This document shows, in pieces, positions 60,301 through 64,000 of a stretch of DNA of 64,000 nucleotides. The notes below the pieces were generated by a model. That model was not told the DNA's origin. It did no database searches and saw only the letters and a list, made by a program, of their open reading frames with translations. How positions within the stretch are numbered: the first letter of the stretch is position 1; each line of letters starts with the position of its first letter. A program made the position numbers and the translations under genes. This DNA comes from Polytrichum commune (taxonomy: Eukaryota > Streptophyta > Polytrichopsida > Polytrichales > Polytrichaceae), in NCBI GenBank assembly GCA_950295325.1, contig OX485806.1, forward strand, positions 20,708,001 through 20,772,000, given 5' to 3'.

Positions 60301-62378
60301 GATTCCTCGTATACGAACATACCTTTCATTTATCCAACATAAAAACTTGACCCCCTATTAGTTTGTAGTAGATTCATTTGAAATGACCTTGAGAATAATA
60401 ATCTAGGATCTTATAAAACACCCGCATTGATTTGTTTAGATATCAACATGGTAGATTTGGATAATATTTCTCATTGTATGGTCCACATTTGAGGAGCACA
60501 TGTGTGCACTAGGACGAATCCATTGTTATGATGGGATGGGGCAACTGAATTGGCAATGAAACCAAATTTCTTAATTATTGACAAGTCCTCATAACAAAAT
60601 GTGAAGTATGCAAGGTTTGGTATGCACATGGAAGTAGAGGAGATGCCGATTGCAAAGATTGAGGGATACGCATCACTCATGAAGTGACTTATCACAAAGG
60701 CAAGGGATGGACAAGTGTCAAACCAAAACATTTCCAAAGGGTGCACCTGAATGCCCACCTAACAATGTTGAAGTTCAAGAAGAATCACGCACAAGTCTTG
60801 TTGTGGGATCCCATCACACAACATCATCCGATAACATTGAATCAAACACATGAAACTCAAACGATCTTTGTTAGGCATTGGGAGGTGATTCCGTGGCAAT
60901 TGATGTACACTACTGAAGACTAGGATGCTTGTATGGATATAGGTGGTACTCATAGAATGACATGGATATCATTTTGCAAAGGAAGTGTGTGGTGAATTCC
61001 TTGCAATGCATATTGAACTTTATATAGCCGTACACCAATAGCAAGATTTGCAGATGGTGGTGTTGGTTGTAACCACAAATCACATGTCTTTGGTAATCTT
61101 TGAACTTATGGGGCCTCTGTGACTTGCTTTCTACACCACTTTCCACGCACATTGGGTTGATATTTCTCATTCACTTCATTACAGGAAGATACTCAATGGT
61201 TTGAAAACAACATGAATAAATCAACAAAACTAGGGCATCTTCAACTCAGGTGGCAATGCAGTCACATTGCAATATAAAAGTATCAAGGATTGGAGTATCA
61301 AGGGAAGTGGGGCCTCACCACCTGCGTGACAGTGGTGAACACTGCCTTCTGGAGCAACAATGTGAGCTAGGGAGGTGCAGTTTGATGAAATATTTTGCTC
61401 ATTAATCCAATGTTCGGCGAATTGGATGCCCGACACTCGGTGATTTGAGCTATGCAGGTAGACGGAGGGGCAATCTTACTTGCATGGCTGTCAATCGGCC
61501 ACTTCGTATGCAATAGTCGGTGTCATCCGTAAAAGATGAAGTCCTCCAGAATGAAATATGACAAGATTTGAAAGCACACGACATTTCTGCAAGCAAGAGT
61601 TACCAACAAATTCCAATAACCCTCAGCACTTGTAGAACTCCACTTCCACGAAAAGCAAACGATTTACTCAATCAGCATAAGCTCAAAACCAATCTATTAC
61701 ATTCTCTTGAGACTATTTACAAGGACGGTGAGCAAAAATCTGAAAGTCTTCTTCCGTTTCCATAGAGAATACGTACCAAGAAGGCAGGGGCAATTGGCTC
61801 GTGAAGCCCATGTGGCCCAAATTCAGACCCTGTGGCCCAAATTCAGATTCCGCCACGAATTCCCGCGACTTAAGCATCGATCACACCACTGATGAACTGC
61901 AGATTATCCAAGCTTGGGGGGCCCTACAAAGTACTCCTGGCTCTCCGCATGGGTCACTGTCCCACAAATCACAACAAATGCAAACAGGAGCGACAATCTT
62001 AGTGCGAAGACAAACTCACAAGCTGCTTGAGGTGGGAGCTTCGGCGTCGGGGCGTGTGTAGCCAAGCTGCTTGGGATGGGGAGCTTGCATGCGGGGCCTG
62101 GCCGGGCATGACGGCCCGGGTATCGGCTCTCGTTCCCAACGGGCTCTCGTTCCCATGAGCACGGAAATTTGCGGGCAGTGAATGAGGGCAGGGATGCACA
62201 TCTGCCCGGGGCGGGGCGGGGGGCCTGGGCAGATGTGATCTAGCCCTGGGCACTTCTTCTTATGGGTTGACGAAATCTATGTGTTGGGAAAGTAATTGTA
62301 AACTGTAATTAATTGCAATGGGGAAGATAATTCACAAAGTACTCCATCGTGTGAGAATCGACTTTTGTTTGGAGAAAT
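60301..62378. other. Gene-free stretch with GC-rich patch
   Basis: Two adjacent copies of TGTGGCCCAAATTCAGA lie at about 61810-61845. Around 62020-62100 a roughly 48-bp unit starting AGCTGCTTG is duplicated. At 62198-62236 ACATCTGCCC and GGGCAGATGT form a 10-bp stem around a G-run loop. No conserved gene was seen. Confidence 0.45.
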
Positions 62379-62876
62379 CACGGGTAGATCACTCTAAGGC
62401 ATTTTTGTGCACCACGTGCGGCTGGGGGTTTTTTTTGTTTTGGGGCTATTTACCTTCAAGGGTTGAATTAAAGCCTCCCTATAATTACTTAAATTTTAAA
62501 GATGGCCCATTTGTTTCCACCCTTCCATTACTTATATTGTCCAAGTCACTGCAATTTTTTGTACTCTATATTCTTTTTAAGTAATTTTGGACAGACAGAA
62601 ATCCCAATTATCATCCATCCCCGTGAGTCCTAAACCCAATTACATACCATACTAAACATACCTTCTAGGATCCTTATCTTCAGCCCCTATATTAATTTTA
62701 CAAAAAATAATGGCCCACGTTTTATGTCCATCTAACTTACTTATAATGGGATTGTCTACATTTAATGGCCCCTTCATTATTTGGAATTCCTTTATAATTT
62801 TTATTTCAAATGATTTTAATCCTCTCTATATTATGCCGCACGTCGTTTTTAAGATGCACTAAGTGATCTACCCGTG
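62379..62876. mobile_element. MITE with perfect 8-bp target duplication
   Basis: CACGGGTAGATCACT at 62379-62393 is the exact reverse complement of 62862-62876. GGAGAAAT flanks it on both sides (62371-62378, 62877-62884). Inner pairing continues (AAGGCAT / ATGCACTAAG, CACGTGCGGC / GCCGCACGTC). The 498-bp interior is AT-rich and non-coding. An 8-bp duplication fits hAT or P type; the terminus is not one I recognise. Confidence 0.85.
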
Positions 62877-62884
62877 GGAGAAAT

Positions 62885-64000
62885 ATGTTAGACCTACAAC
62901 CACCAAAGATCTCTCAATTGGATCTAATCCTAGCTTGTGAGTTATAATGGTGATGGTAGGTATTGTATAAATGTAGACTATGTATACTGGCATTAGGAAA
63001 GCGAAGTCCATAGTGACATTCATTTGTACTTCATGTAGAGTATACATACTGAGTATTATAAAGTCAAAAGTAACCTTAGGAACTCCTTCTTCTACTAGAT
63101 TTACTAGCACAAGAAGTCTTGCAAATGTCGCCTAAGAACCAAAAAGTTGGCAAAACATTAGAACTTGACGATGAGCAACCCCATCAATTATGAACATCGT
63201 TGTTGGAGCTCAAGAGCACCATGTCCACAAATGCAATGGGAGTGCACAAACACCCATGTTCAAGAAACTTGCACAAAATTGGGTTGTCCTCCCTTTGTTC
63301 TTAGGATTTGCTTGACATGTGCAAAACACACCATTTTTGCGGTTTGTTTCCTCCTTGGACCCCCTCTTATTTGCAATGGTGACAATTATGCCCTCATAAG
63401 TGTGTTCACCAAGCAGGGATGCTAAGTGTTAACCTTCATTCGCTAACAACACTCCATGATGTTTGAAATGCTCATCAATGGTTTATGCAAGATGTTTGTT
63501 TGACAAACCGTGAAGCATAACGAACCAAACTATGGCAAGACCATGGGCACCATCATTTGTGGAATTTTCCACCATCGTGCAACCTGGTTGAGCACCAACA
63601 TTGTGGAGGGGATGTTGAACATACAAATTATGGGATGCAGATGACAAAGACGACGAGGGGGAAGCCTTTAGAGGGATATCCCTGAGCCCGCATGGCATAC
63701 CCTCATTGGCCATAAGCATAGAAGTAGGCCAAACACAAACCCTATACTTGCAAATTGTATGGGCTATTTGCATGTCCATTGAACAATAGATACATGCATG
63801 TATATGCCGGGCAATTTATTTTTCCCACAATAGACACCATCAAATGTATATATTGAAGGTTGCATATGTAAGTCTATTACAACTCCGACATTCAATTTAC
63901 ATCCTTGGAAATAGGCAGACTTGGATGTTTACAAATATAGCAAAGGTGTAGTAGTGGTAATGCAATGTAATGTGCAAAGAACATATGTAATTTATTGTGG
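62885..64000. other. Gene-free end of the window
   Basis: Open frames of 80-98 codons on both strands have no recognised domain. No repeat edge was seen. Confidence 0.45.

Noticed and set aside
60684-60923. 79-codon plus-strand frame with a possible transposase look
   Set aside because: The frame is short, breaks downstream, and I could not match it to a transposase signature.

Overview
The window looks like nuclear DNA of a land plant. It is AT-rich and gene-poor. Three conserved protein genes are split by GT-AG introns of about 0.1 to 1.7 kb. There are short runs of the plant telomere motif CCCTAAA, and the rest is dense in small non-autonomous transposons (MITEs), SINE-like repeats and microsatellites. 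I cannot name the species. The long introns and old, decayed intergenic DNA would suit a medium or large plant genome.

Layout. Positions 1-27690 hold no gene I can support. They are a mosaic of repeats: Tourist-like MITEs with TTA-type target duplications (7229-7566, 13667-14266, 15811-16199, 19590-20109), a hAT-like MITE with a perfect 8-bp duplication (8868-9216), a TA-flanked family whose ends read CACTA (9679-10067, 13261-13633, and 44741-45089 further right), tRNA-headed SINE-like repeats, and unassigned inverted-repeat elements.

The gene cluster lies at 27691-47655. A minus-strand gene (27691-32561, nine coding exons, 334 residues) encodes a two-RRM RNA-binding protein of the plant WHI3/Scw1-like type. 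A plus-strand gene (36565-42409, eight coding exons, 446 residues) encodes a helix-hairpin-helix protein related to the endonuclease III fold. It resembles an uncharacterised bacterial/archaeal family more than the usual plant glycosylases. A minus-strand gene (46019-47655, four coding exons, 179 residues) encodes a DUF4050 (Gag1-like clamp) protein. The first two are divergent across about 4 kb; the second and third converge tail to tail. Introns of all three hold tandem repeats, MITEs or SINE pieces. The reading frames and splice phases of all three models close exactly, but they are predictions without transcript support. Nothing suggests that the three genes share a pathway.

Positions 47656-52350 are repeat-rich flank. 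A GC-richer island at about 52280-56850 carries a plant transposon-type gag-like reading frame (52353-53680), broken by one frameshift, and a second charged reading frame (54570-55196); I read it as a decayed non-autonomous retroelement-like insertion. Positions 56850-64000 are again gene-free repeats, including a well-defined MITE at 62379-62876 with an 8-bp target duplication.
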